Below, one piece after another: positions 1-10,559 of a stretch of 64,000 nucleotides of DNA. The position numbers were made by a program, and so were the translations under genes. Positions within the stretch are counted from its first letter, which is position 1. The number at the start of each line of letters is the position of its first letter. Below the pieces are notes generated by a model. It saw only the letters and a program-made list of their open reading frames with translations. It was not told the origin of the DNA and made no database searches. Source of the DNA: Pomphorhynchus laevis (lineage: Eukaryota > Acanthocephala > Palaeacanthocephala > Echinorhynchida > Pomphorhynchidae); contig WNNJ02001818.1 in assembly GCA_012934845.2 (NCBI GenBank), positions 54,477-118,476 on the forward strand. Direction: 5' to 3'.

Positions 1-140
1 ATTTTATAATTAATATTTAAAATAAAAGTCAATTTTTATCAGTTGACTAATAAAATTCGCATCTGTAAATGCGTTTCCTTTTTAAACTATAACATGATAT
101 GGATGTGTAAACAAATTAAATTTTTTATCAAAAATATTAG

Positions 141-171
141 CTCCCATTGGAACATTTTGTTCCAATAGGAG
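141..171. repeat. 31-bp inverted repeat
   Basis: The arms are CTCCCATTGGAACA and TGTTCCAATAGGAG around a 3-nt loop, with one mismatch. The arm sequence resembles the PLE motif B coding region (VPMG) seen at about 525-540, so this may be a head-to-head fragment of that element. The surrounding 170-400 bp is GC-richer, but no protein is recognised. Confidence 0.5.
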
Positions 172-409
172 TGTGACGTATTGCCGATCGGCTTCTCTGG
201 GCAACAGTGTGGCAATTACCATGTGGCGGTACCATGAACACACGCGTTACTGCCAACGTGGTAGCGCCACTATAGGAAATGGCATTCAGGTTACTGCAAT
301 AGATACAAATACCGTTTGTCTGATATGTTTGTTTTGTTTCGAAAATAACCTTTACAAGTTGCATTCGATTTGTCTGAACATTACAGGGAAATAATCATCT
401 TTTGTTCCA

Positions 410-1420
410 TCTTTTTTATCTAGATTTATATAAAGCGTACTAAAATCGTAAGTATTTATATTTTAAAAATTTATTCCTTTTGTGTGTTCTAAAAATTCAA
501 GTCAGCTATAATTGGGACACTATTACCACCCATTGGAACACCTTTTACTTGTCTAAATATAGATGTCCCTACTTTTAAATAATTTTGATTTATCAAAATA
601 TTTAAGGATTCTATTAATTCAATTTTATCCATATATTTATATTTACTTGATGGTTTAATTTTTGTTAGATAGGCGTTATAATTATTATAACATATATATG
701 TATATCTTTTTCCGAATATAAGGTTAATTAATTTTACTAACGCTTCTTTAATATCTACTAAATCTAGATTTGTATAAAGCGTACTAAAATCGTATGTATT
801 TATATTTTGAAAATTTATTCCTTTTGTCTGTTCTAAAAATTCTTTTGTAGAATTAATACTGAAATAGTGTTTTATACCAGTATTAATTTCGATTACCTTG
901 CAATATTTTTTAAAGTGTGCTTTAATTACTTTAAGTATTTTATTCATATAGACAGAAAGTGGTTTTAATGTACATTTAAACGCACTACATATGAACCTAG
1001 GTTTTATTGGATTTTTATGTAATTTTGGATTCCAATATAATATAGGTATAGTTTTATTATCTGATTCAACCTTTATACCCTTTTTATCCATTATAGAACA
1101 GTGACTTGTAATAATTGTTTCTAAACTCAACTCACTACGTTCATATGTTGGATTTACATTTAAATCATTAGAATTAACCTCTTTCATTAGTATATCATAA
1201 TAAAGCTTTTTGCATATGAAGACAAAGTTATTACTAGCTTTATCAATAGTTGTTATTATATAGTTATCCTTTAATTTAGTAAGTTATTTATACATATCTT
1301 TATTAATTTTATCTTTCCTTTTATAATTGTTTGATATTTTCATTTTTTCTCTAATTTTATCTAATATATAAGTTTTCCAAATGTTTACCTTTGATGTATT
1401 TATAAATCAGCATAACAACG
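410..1420 (-). mobile_element. Penelope-like element (family A), N-terminal and palm half of the reverse transcriptase, rearranged
   Basis: The open frame at 489-1187 contains PILYWNPKLHKNPIKPRF, the motif A region YDFSTLYTNL and motif B GVPMGGNSVPIIADL, which are hallmarks of Penelope-like reverse transcriptases (proteins that copy RNA into DNA at the target). Upstream to about 1400 the same protein continues (NYIITTIDKASNNFVF) but is broken by a stop near 1283. The frame ends abruptly after IADLNF, where the sequence switches at about 500 into a second copy (410-487) of the segment at 771-848. The catalytic YxDD half is missing here; an equivalent half lies at 7325-7797. Confidence 0.85.
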
Positions 1421-1599
1421 TAAGCATTTAAGTCAGAATGAACTGTAAATTGACAAAGTTATATGAATACAGAGTAGCTTTATAGTTATCCTTTAATTTA
1501 GATCCTATAATTTATTATATAAATACAAAATTATTAGTTAATTTAGTTGATATATTTTAATAAAGTTAATTATTTTTTATTTATCTTTATTTATCGTAT

Positions 1600-1705
1600 A
1601 AAATTCGTAGACTCAGTTATCTGATCTGATTTGCTCTACTGACAAGTTATTATTGACCTGTGGACTTTGTTTTTCTGGTAATATAACCTCTGTCAGAAAT
1701 ACTGA
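1600..1705 (+). repeat. PLE-associated terminal module
   Basis: This holds a PLE end signature (TAGACTCAGTTATCTGATC) followed by a module around CTACTGACAAG...GACCTGTGGACTTTG. The same pair recurs in inverse order at 24190-24285 and partly at 2340-2415 and 8720-8830. It is probably the outer edge of the family A terminal repeat or a linked repeat. Confidence 0.55.
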
Positions 1706-2600
1706 AACGATGTATTCTTGATACGATATTATTATTTTTCTGTTAATTTTCAAATTGAGATTTTAATTGTAATAATTATTTTAATTTTAAAAATAAATAA
1801 ATAATAAAAAAATAATTTAAAATTTAAATAATTAAATTTTAATTATTTTTTTAATTTTATTTAATTTTAATCTTATTGTTTAGAATTATACATCAACAAA
1901 ACATTATTAAAATACTAAATTTACAATATACAAATCAACAAAATTAAGCGGTAAATTTTATGCATGGATAATAAACAATCTGCTTTGTATTAGAATAAGG
2001 TAAACTAAATAATCAAATTTAATCCGAGTAGCCTCATTCTTAATAAAACTAATATTGATTATGGATAAGGTATGTATCTAGATATGAACATCAAAACTAC
2101 TGTTAGTTCTATTTGAATTATATTTTATCTCTAAAAATAATATGATATTATTATTTTTAATATTATAATATTATAATATTATAAATAATATTTCTCAATC
2201 CAAATAAAAACGGAATTCCTTGAAATTACACGAAAAACAAAATTAAAAATAAAATTTTATGGATAATAAACAATAGGATTTGTATTAGAATAGGGTACAA
2301 ATCAAATTTCATCATTTATTATAATCATATATTTATTAATTTTATACTTCTGATTTGCTCTACTAACAAGTATTATTGACCAGTGGACTTTGTTTTATTA
2401 TAACATTTCTCTGTCAGAAAGGCTTAAATCAATAGCATTATCAATAGTTGTTAGTCATCAATAGTTTTTTGATATTAACTATTTCATCAATAGTTATCCT
2501 TGAATAGTTTTATTAGTTTGAATAGTTTTTATTTTTTATTTTTAGCCTTTACATATTTTTATCATTATAGAACATTGACTTATAATAATTATTTACAACC
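1706..2600. other. AT-rich stretch without genes
   Basis: It is very AT-rich with short inverted AT runs. Apart from the module at 2340-2415, and a fragment resembling the PLE C-terminal coding region (YLDMNIK-like) near 2040-2100, nothing is recognised. Confidence 0.4.
2340..2415 (+). repeat. PLE-associated terminal module, second copy
   Basis: It shares TTGCTCTACTAACAAG and GTGGACTTTGTTTT, in order and spacing, with the copy at 1630-1700. It is a diverged fragment with no coding potential. Confidence 0.5.
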
Positions 2601-2639
2601 GATTGGCATCGTTTAGCAATAAGTAATCATTAATTAACC

Positions 2640-4330
2640 ATCGGGACGCTAGGTGCCAGTCGATTAAGTATTAGGCTGACACCCATTGGAATCGTGGATC
2701 GGCCCATGCAACGTATGTTCGACATTCGTCGATCAACGGCTAAATAATTGACCGGCTTACATCAGCCATAGGGATAGTATTTTCATAGACTATCTCAGAA
2801 CCCTCCGATGACTATAACGGCGGATTAGACAATGGACGGAAAGAAGGAAGGATCATGTCACTGAGGCATGCTTCCTTTCAGTATCGATGTTGGATCATCA
2901 AAGGATACCGGGAACGGGATATAGTCGAACAAACAAAATCACTCCGATGACTACAACGACAGATTGAACAATTGACAAAAAGGCAGAAGAGAGTCTCGGA
3001 GACCTGTTTCCTTACAGTAGCAAAGTTGGATCATCAAAGGATATCGGGAGCTGGAGATAGCCGAACAAACAAACCAAGACAATGAAAATGACAAGCAACA
3101 AATTTACAAAACATAAATCAAGTGAAAGAACAACGGTCAACTCACGACTGACCAGAAGAGTTTTCATTGTAGGGTGCCATGTGATCGGGCAGTTGTACGG
3201 AGACAGCGAAAGAGACATCAACATCCGAAGCGGATAAGCCTTTATGGAGGAACGTTGAATGTCATCTCGCTGTCGAGGAAGGAGCTAGAAGTAGTGTAAG
3301 AAAGGGTTCGCATCGGTCTTGAAATAGTCGGAGTGACTTCTCTTCACTATTCTGGAACTGGAACTAAACTTTTGGATTAAGGTTGGACCTTGAACTATTC
3401 GGGAGTTACCAACGGAAAGCAACAACATGCGGGTGTAGAGATACTTACAATTCCCCGGTTGTCGTTCGTGGTAGAGAGGTTTAACTCAGTAAACGAAATC
3501 TTGGCGTCTCTGAGTTTTATAGTCAATGAGGGAAAGGGGATAACTGTTATGTGTGCGTATGCTCCCGTCATTATCTCAGAATACGCAGCCTCTGCGGAAG
3601 ATTTTTAGGATCTGTTTTATAGTACTCCTGTTGGTGATGTCCTCGTTCTATTGGGTGACTTCAATGCTCATGTTGGTAGCGACAGTAGCACTTGGAAGGG
3701 AGTGTTAGGAAATAACGGACTCAGTGATCTGAATGCGAGTGGTGTTGAATTATTGCACTTTTGTTCTCGTAAGAATTTGTGCATAACAAACACAATGTTT
3801 GAACATAACGAGATTCTTAGATGCACATGGCCTCAGGATTAATGAGTCAAAGATCAATGATCGTGTTTGTTACCGTTTCATCTAATGTGCGACGCTAGGT
3901 TCTGGACACTCGTGTGAAGAGAGGGGTTGATCTGTCAATCGATCACTACCTTGTGGTTGGTAAACTTTGATGGCAGGATCGGATGAATGACAAGCCTGGA
4001 AAAACGTTTTGTAAGGGCGTGTTGGGAGTGTTTAGCAGATGTTTCTGTCAAAGAAAGTTTTTCTGGCTACATCCGGAAGGACTTCTCTTGGTTGCCAGAA
4101 AAGGAGAAGATCATTGATCAGGAATGGGATATGTTCAGATCTTCGCTTGTCAAAGCAATTGTTAAAAGTTGTGGCGCGAAGGCATTAGGTGCTTGTCGCT
4201 GATAAAATACTCGAACTGCATGGTGGACCCCAACAGTTAGAGATTTTCTCCAACAGAAAAAGCTGGCTTATAAGACAACTTTGTCAGATAAATCAGTGGA
4301 AGCTGTAGACAAGTTGCTATTTTTCACAAG
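2640..4330 (+). mobile_element. Rex3-type RTE retrotransposon, 5' part with endonuclease (pseudogene)
   Basis: After a GC-richer leader, the translation in shifting frames gives GTLNVISLSRKELEVV, GWTLNYSGVTNGKQQHAGVE and VMCAYAP. These are followed by [36 protein letters not shown] and [18 protein letters not shown]. These are apurinic-endonuclease motifs of RTE elements of the Rex3 type. A linker to the reverse transcriptase follows to about 4330 and then stops. Several stops and frameshifts make it dead. The open frame at 3651-3842 is the best preserved piece. Confidence 0.87.
2803..3075 (+). repeat. two-copy 139-bp tandem repeat in the RTE leader
   Basis: The units starting at 2803 and 2942 share CTCCGATGACTA, GTTGGATCATCAAAGGATA and TCGAACAAACAAA at matching spacing, with drift between them. 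It lies immediately upstream of the RTE coding remnant, so it is probably the element's repeated 5' promoter/UTR unit. Confidence 0.7.
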
Positions 4331-4369
4331 TTGTGAATTATTTAAGATTTCATACAATTAATATTAAAA

Positions 4370-4480
4370 TAAAATTGAAATTGAGAATAAAAATCAATTT
4401 TTATGAATTTACTAATAAATAATAGAAAATGTATTTGAATAAGTAATAGAGGTCATTAAGATATACTGCTATGTTATTAA
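4370..4480 (-). repeat. degenerate PLE family A terminal repeat
   Basis: It matches the minus-orientation terminus (AATCAATTTTTATGAATTTACTAATAAATAA, here described by position 4394-4426, then ..AGAGGTCATTAAG and ACTGCTATG), but the structured core is lost. The remaining sequence to 5170 is AT-rich with nothing recognised. Confidence 0.5.
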
Positions 4481-5171
4481 ATCTCAATAGCATATATCAA
4501 TGTATCAATATATTAATCATAATAGCATATCTAAAGACGATATCAAAATATTATCCAATAATATATTCAAACCATGTGTTATTGCAATGCTTTTGCTTTA
4601 TGAATAAACGCAATTATTTAAAATACTTTAGAAATTAAAGAACCTTTTGTGAATAAACTGAAAGAGGTTTTATTCTAAGTCGTTCTGTGAGTGTTTATAG
4701 AATTCGAAAACTGAGGTTAAGGATTTTGAACACTAAGGGTCATTCAACACAACAACGGTGTCTAAGTAATGTATACTCACTGAAATATGTTCATCCGATA
4801 ATGATTTATATTTAAATTGCGAAGAAACTGTTTGTCTAAAATTATGTTGATTATTAATTGATTATTTTGATTATTAAAATTCTATTGATTATGAGTTTAC
4901 AATGAAAATCCCAAATTATTTAATAAAATAATATCAATAAATGTCTTAACCCATCAGTAAAAGTAATCCATCTTTGCCGTAGGATTGTTCTACTTCATTG
5001 GGGCTCTACAACAATAAACCATAAGAATCCGGCAAAATTATTTAATTTAAATTGATCGCCACTATTCAATTTAAATACCCACTGTTTAGACGGAGTAATA
5101 AAAGACATGTCAGGTTTGTGACTAACTGTATCAGAGCCCATTGTGCATTGTTATAATAGTGTGGCTATGTG

Positions 5172-5731
5172 ATCTTCTTTTGGTCATCTCACCGATGATT
5201 TGTAATAACAGCCAAACTGCAGTCATTAAAATTGTTTTAATGACTGCAATCAGGGAGATTGAGAAGCGGATTTGTGCAGCTAACGCAGCAATCCGTTATT
5301 TGTACAGGTCTGTCGTGGTGAAGCGGGAGTTGAGTCTGCGAGCGAAGCTTTTGGTTTACTACGCAATCTTTGTTCCTATCTTAACCTATGGTCATGAGCT
5401 TTGAGTTATGGCCGAAAAGATAAGATCTTTGATACATGCGACTGAAATGAGGTTACTTCGCGGTGCGGCCAGTCTAAGCCTAAGAGATAAGGTTAGGGAT
5501 TCGGTCATTCGGAATAGACTCCGAGTAAAGTGACTGCTTCTCCACAGCGAAGAATGTCAGTTTAGCTGGGTAGGACACGTTCTGAGGATGTCTAGGGATC
5601 GCCTTCTTCGGAGGGTTTTCCAGGTCGAACTCTCTGGAAAGAGACCTCGAGATAGGGAAAAAGTGGTCTTCTTTTGGTCATCTCACCGATGATTTGTAAT
5701 AACGGCCAAACTGCAGTCATTAAAATTGTTT
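5172..5731 (+). mobile_element. Rex3-type RTE fragment (reverse transcriptase end) between 60-bp direct repeats
   Basis: The coding remnant gives IEKRICAANAAIRYLYRSVV, KRELSLRAKLLVYYAIFVP and LTYGHEL, then LRGAASLSLRDKVRDSVI, LLLHSEECQFSWVGHVLRM and LSGKRPRD. This is the C-terminal part of a Rex3-type RTE reverse transcriptase, with one stop after GHEL. It is bounded by near-identical copies of about 60 bp (5172-5240 and 5669-5731, CTTCTTTTGGTCATCTCACC...), which is longer than an ordinary target duplication. Confidence 0.85.
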
Positions 5732-6350
5732 CTACTTCATATGGCGTCTATCACAATGTAATTTAAAGAATGCCTTAAGATATTTAATTTTGATTGATTA
5801 TTTCTATATTTGTGGTATAGCGATTGCTCATTAAATAGAGCGTTTAGACAATGGGTAGAGTAAAGCACGCAATGTACACGTAACTTTTAATATCGCAGTC
5901 TTCTCCAGTGCATTGCAAAAATAATGTTGTTATGTGTTCGTCTAGGACGCTGTGCAAACAGCGGTGATTCCTCGTAGCTACAAAGAAATGGCAGCCATTT
6001 TGTTTTTATTTTATTTTGCGTCTGCCATAATATATAAGGATTTTTATACGCAAACCTGTGATGATTAAAACAAACAATTTTGACTGATATTCGAGTTATA
6101 GCACTGAAATTTATAACTTAATCCTGTAATCCACGATAATCGCGTAAATTTCGAGTTTACTTGCATTTATGAGAAGGTAAAATAGTAGTTAAAATACCGT
6201 TAAAATTATGCAATCTATTAACTTTTGAATTCTTTCCGGTAGAAAACAAACTTTACAAAGTGCATGTACAATTCAAATGTTCATAACAGGTTTAACGTAT
6301 ATTGTGCTAAATAATATACTCTGTATCCTAATTTAGATTAGATTTAATTA
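5732..6350. other. stretch without recognised gene
   Basis: It is AT-rich, single-copy-looking sequence, with no open frame of note and no repeat shared with the rest of the window. Confidence 0.4.
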
Positions 6351-6700
6351 AAAGGAGCAGTTTCGGCTTATATTCCTCGACAAATTGGCAGCAGGACAAT
6401 GCTAATGACGTATTTTCAATGATGAAATTTGATTATATAGTATCTTATATCTTATATAAAGTTAAAATAAAAACTTGAAATTTAAAATTAAAGTCAATTT
6501 TTATGAATTGACTAATAAATAACAGACGTTGTATCAGAATAAGGAATAGAGTTTATTAGGAGGAATCGTATGTCATCAGGTTTCGGCCCCTTACTCCTCT
6601 ACTCAACATAGCAGCGGGGCCACATACATGCTAATGATGTATTTCCTCTGATGAAATTTGATTATCTGAACAATTATAACAATTTAAAATATATCAAGTT
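6350..6700 (-). repeat. PLE family A terminal repeats, two partial copies
   Basis: A truncated copy (6350-6470) precedes a fuller one (6480-6700) with GTCAATTTTTATGAATTGAC, a run through GTTTCGGCCCC and CATAGCAGCGGGGCC, and the AATGATGTATTTCC hairpin arm. Both are in minus orientation relative to the element's coding strand. Confidence 0.75.
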
Positions 6701-6754
6701 AAAATTTAAAATTGAAATTTAAAATTAAAGTTAATTTTTATGAAAAAATATGAA

Positions 6755-6855
6755 TTTATGTATTTATAAATCACTTGGAATTGCTTATAGAAGACTTAAA
6801 ATCGAGATATTCAGAATCAGAAAATTTTTAGATCACATATGCAATCAAGCCAATA
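6755..6855 (+). repeat. dispersed fragment shared with 59190-59285
   Basis: It carries AAATCACTTGGAATTGCTTA and TAGAAGACTTAAAATCGA, which appear reverse-complemented at 59190-59285, next to a PLE terminus in both places. The end resembles the SINE tail (CACATATGCAATCAAG). Confidence 0.6.
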
Positions 6856-7110
6856 AAAGCCAATTTTTATGAATTTTAATAATAAATAACAGACGTTGTA
6901 TCAAAATAAGGGTTATATGTCATCGGGAGAAACTGCTATGCTATCAGGTTTCGGCCCCTATTTCTCGATCGAACATAGCAGCGAAGCCTAATACATGCTA
7001 ATGACGTATTTCCTATTATTTAATTTGATTATATAGTATGTTATTCTAATACACAGTATATTATTTATTATCCATCCATAAAAATTTTCCGCTTTAGAGT
7101 TTAAATTTAT
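6856..7110 (-). repeat. PLE family A terminal repeat
   Basis: A nearly full copy in minus orientation. It retains the structured core and runs into the reverse complement of the last PLE codons (GGATGGATAATAAATAA region). The hairpin shows a G.U wobble form (AAATACGT with ATGTATT). Confidence 0.75.
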
Positions 7111-7324
7111 TTTATATAATATAATGTTGATTTATATATTTTACTATTTTCTGTTTGATGTTTTTTTATAGTAACCTAGTTTAAAATATGCATATATTAA
7201 ATTATTTAAATGATTTAAAAGAAAACAAATATCGTTACAAATTGTTGCAATTCTTAAAAGTTCATTATTTTATGTATTATATTTTATATTATATAAAATA
7301 TATGAAAAATATAATATGTGAAAT

Positions 7325-7797
7325 ATGTTTCGATACATTGACGATATATGCGTATTTAATTCTAATAATTTTTATTCAATTAGTGAACACATTTATCCAG
7401 AAAGCCTTATTCTTAACAAAACCAATATTAATGATAAAGAAGGTGTATATCTAGATATGAACATTAAATTAACATTAACTAAAACTACTATTAATTTATA
7501 TCGTAAAGATGACATATTTAAATTTACAAGAAACATATTTTGCATGAGCATTCATGCATACCATATAATATAAAATATAATACATTAAATAATGAAATTT
7601 TAAGAATTGCAACAATATGTAATGATATTGGCTTTCTTCAAAATCATTTAAATAATTTAATAGATACATATTTTAAACTAGGTTACTATAAAAATAACAT
7701 CAAGCAGAAAATAGTAAAATATATAAATCAACACAATAATATTAAAAATAAATTTAAAATCATTAGCGGAAAATTTTTATGGATGGATAATAAATAA
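7325..7797 (+). mobile_element. Penelope-like element (family A), catalytic C-terminal half of the reverse transcriptase
   Basis: This contains motif C as FRYIDDICVFN, then GVYLDMNIKLTLTKTTINL and RNIFCMSIHAYH. After a one-base frame change near 7550 it continues NNEILRIATICNDIGFLQN, FKLGYYKNNIKQKIV and ends SGKFLWMDNK followed by a stop. These are the YxDD palm and thumb of a PLE reverse transcriptase. No GIY-YIG endonuclease follows; the protein ends and the terminal repeat begins. It complements the N-terminal half at 410-1420. Copies of its end are at 52048-52248 and 58740-58978. Confidence 0.87.
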
Positions 7798-8170
7798 TAT
7801 ACTTTGTATTAGAATAAGATACTAGATAGTTTTATCAGAGGAAATACATCATTAGCATGTATTTGGCCCCGCTGCTATGTTGGGTAGAGGAGTTAGGGGC
7901 CGAAACCTGATAGCATAGCAGTTCCTCCTGATGACCTCTAATTCTTATTATGATACAACGTCTGTTATTTATTAGTCAATTCATAAAAATGACGTTTATT
8001 TTAAATTTCAATTTTTTTTTATTTATTTTAACTTGATTTAAATTATAGAAAATCTAAAAACAATTATTAATTTTATTATTTAATTATTAAATTTTGATTT
8101 AGCATTATTATGTTTTGTTTAGTTTATAATTATATTAAATACGTAGACTCAGTTAGCTGATTTGATTTAA
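7798..8170 (+). repeat. PLE family A terminal repeat with intact structured core
   Basis: It follows the PLE stop codon directly. The core 7834-7933 has a hairpin (AAATACAT 7842-7849 with ATGTATTT 7857-7864), GGCCCC 7865-7870 with GGGGCC 7896-7901, and CTGCTATG 7872-7879 with CATAGCAG 7914-7921. The last two pairs interleave as a pseudoknot. An outer stem ATCAGAGGAA/TTCCTCCTGAT closes it. The copy ends with TACGTAGACTCAGTTAGCTG at 8140-8160. Confidence 0.85.
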
Positions 8171-8329
8171 TATTATTGTGTTGATTTGTATATTTTACTA
8201 TTTTCTGCTTGATGTTATTTTTATAGTAACCTAATTTAAAATATGCAGCTATTAAATAATAATAAATAATTCATTCTATAAAAAATAATTTTGAATAAAT
8301 AATTATTATAAGAATTTTATTTAATTTAT

Positions 8330-8520
8330 ATCAAGTTAAAATTTAGATTTGAAATTTAAAATAACCAATTTTTACGAATTGACTAATAATAACAGACGTT
8401 GTAACAGAACTGCTATGCTATCAGGTTTCGTCCCTTATTCCTCCACCCAACATAGAAGCGGGGCCAAATAAATGCTAATGACGTATTTCATCTAATGAAA
8501 TTTGCTTATCATATTTGTAT
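8330..8520 (-). repeat. PLE family A terminal repeat, partial
   Basis: A minus-orientation copy with a short deletion before ACTGCTATGCTATCAGG. The core is recognisable, with one mismatch in each long stem (CATAGAAG, CGTCCC). Confidence 0.7.
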
Positions 8521-8719
8521 ATTTGCTTATAAATAAATAAAATATAATATATTTGTTTACTAGATATTTTCTTATCTATTAAATTTATTTTGTTTATTTC
8601 TTTTGTTAATGTGCATATTGAATATTGAACATTTTAATAATATTTTGTTAATTTGTACTAGAAAAAGAAAGTATTCATCAAACTTGATCGAAAATTAGAA
8701 GAAATTAATAATGTCGTAT

Positions 8720-8830
8720 TAAAAATACAGTCTCAGTATAATACCTGGAAAACAAAGCGCACAGGTCTATAAAAACTTGCCAGTATAACAAATCAGATCA
8801 GATAACTGGGTTTTTGTATATTATACTATA
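8720..8830 (-). repeat. PLE-associated terminal module
   Basis: It holds ATACCTGGAAAACAAAGCGC and CAAATCAGATCAGATAACTG, a diverged copy of the module at 24190-24285. Confidence 0.5.
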
Positions 8831-8885
8831 TACCATTAAAAATCAAGACAAATAATTAATACCTATTTAAGATTCAAAGGAAAAC

Positions 8886-9200
8886 AAAGATTTTTTTCTT
8901 GTCAAAAATTGTTGTTGAAAAAATCTTTTTTATTATTTATTAATTTATTTATTTATTAAGTTTATTTCACGAACGACCAATAATGAATTATTAATCAATT
9001 GGCTGGAAACAATTCCAAAAATAATATTTTTAAATGCTTCTCCTAATTTTTTATAATACCTTAGGATTGATAAAAAATAATAATACTAAGGTATTAATAT
9101 TAATACCTTAGTCGCTTAGGATTGCGATGTCTGGAGTAGCTGGTTCGTGCACTGGCTCCACAACCTAACACCCAGACCAGTGGGTGTGAGGTCCAAAAAT
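8886..9200 (+). mobile_element. RTE 3'-end remnants
   Basis: TTTTTTCTTGTCAAAAATTG followed by TTGTTG repeats the 3' tail seen after the RTE copy at 18113-18141. The segment 9113-9193 matches the last coding part (GATTGCGATGTCTGGAGTAG, compare 18027-18045). Between them lies AT-rich filler with inverted AATACCTTAG repeats. Confidence 0.5.
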
Positions 9201-9850
9201 ATAATTTTTAAATGCTTCTCCTAATTTTTTATCTAAATTTATTAAAATTAATACCAATATGACAAAATATAAGAAAGTAGAAGAACTTACAAATACAGTG
9301 TATGATATCTTGAAAGTGATTTATGGAATCTTTATAAAACATCAGCTAACTATATTCAATATTAAAATTAATGATACTATTGAAGATGAAGGAAAATGAT
9401 TTGACTTTACCATATTTATATATTAATTTATATAATTTATAATTTATATCAAGTTAAAATTTAAAGTGCTTAAATTTAAGTTTAAAGTTCTTTTTAAGTC
9501 GTACTTCTAGCAAGCTTTTACTCCTTAAATATTCTATCATCATTAGGCAATCGTGGTCAACACTACGGTAGTATATCTCTTCATGTGAGTCAGTACTTTT
9601 TAAACTGAAAAGTTAAAAAGTCATCTTGTTTGAAATATATTGTTGAATCAGATTAGATAACTGAGTCTACGTATTTTATACAATTTACAAATTAAAAATA
9701 AAAGTAAAAAATAAATAATTATATAAGATCTTATACAATTTATATTTATATCAAGTTAAAATTTAAAATAGTAATTTAAAATAAAAGTCAATTTTTATGA
9801 ATTTACTAATAAAAAACAGATGTATCATAATAAAGATTATAAATCTTTAT
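9201..9850. other. AT-rich stretch with a PLE end fragment
   Basis: No gene. At 9640-9690 the PLE end signature (AATCAGATTAGATAACTGAG) appears in minus orientation and a diverged terminal repeat continues to about 9830. Confidence 0.45.
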
Positions 9851-9949
9851 TATGAAAAATTGCAAAAATCAAAATACAATGTTACAAACGACTCCTAGCG
9901 AGCAACAATCATTAAAATCAGCTAATTTCGCAATCTATATGTCAATAAC

Positions 9950-10430
9950 TCATTGCTAAGGCAAGTCTCTTGAGGTGACCGACATAGCGTTCCGCGTTAT
10001 CCGTATTTGAGCATGGATGTCTTCAGATGTTACAATGGGTAAATGTCGCGTGGATCGGGGTGCTCGTAAACACATGTAGACTGCCCTAACAAGGGAGAGG
10101 CTTATTTTCGTTCGCAACCAGGCGACAGAATCCGCGTATTGGGTTTCCATTTTTTGTATAGCTTCCGCGCAATCGTCTTGATCATTGTATCTGCTGATGG
10201 TCCGATCCCACCAGTCGCAGCTATAACTATTGGACAGAATGTACTGTGGTCCACCTCATTTATTCGCTCTTCGTATTTGTTGTGTTTTCGCGTCTCGTGA
10301 TACTCGAAGCAAGATGATACGGATTTTGACTAGTATGATGGAGCATTGCTGTTAAAAATACAAACGTCGAAAAACGTTCGCTCCATCTGCCGCCGAACAT
10401 GCGGCAACATACGATATCCGGGCATGCATC
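9950..10430 (-). pseudogene. unidentified retroelement-like C-terminal remnant
   Basis: The open frame 9956-10150 gives TQYADSVAWLRTKISLSLVR and AVYMCLRAPRS. It resembles the 'SVAWIRTKLSFxLLRxAIMCIRGxR' tail I recall from uncharacterised transposon-linked proteins, but I cannot name the family. Upstream to about 10430 the GC-rich sequence stays partly open with stops. It is clearly unlike the surrounding AT-rich DNA, so an inserted element is likely. Confidence 0.4.
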
Positions 10431-10444
10431 TGGTTTTCTTGTAG

Positions 10445-10555
10445 TTGTAACCCGTTGGTCATCAGAAGGAACTGCAGTGTTATCCGGTTTTGGTTACTAT
10501 TCCTCGATCCAACATAGCAACGAGATCAAATACAAGCTAATGACGTATAATTTTG
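10445..10555 (-). repeat. PLE family A terminal repeat core, decayed
   Basis: It has GTCATCAGAAGGAACTGCAG, CAACATAGCAACGAGATC and AAGCTAATGACGTAT, an eroded copy of the structured core. The GGCCCC pairing is lost. Confidence 0.65.
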
Positions 10556-10559
10556 TTAT

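Noticed and set aside
7834..7940. Hammerhead ribozyme in the PLE terminal repeat (GAAAC and CTGATGA boxes both present)
   Set aside because: Penelope-like elements often carry hammerheads, but here GAAAC precedes CTGATGA. The bases after CTGATGA (CCTCTAA) do not pair with those just before GAAAC (GGGGCC), and no stem III/NUH site fits in either orientation. A covariance-model search (Rfam hammerhead families) would settle it.
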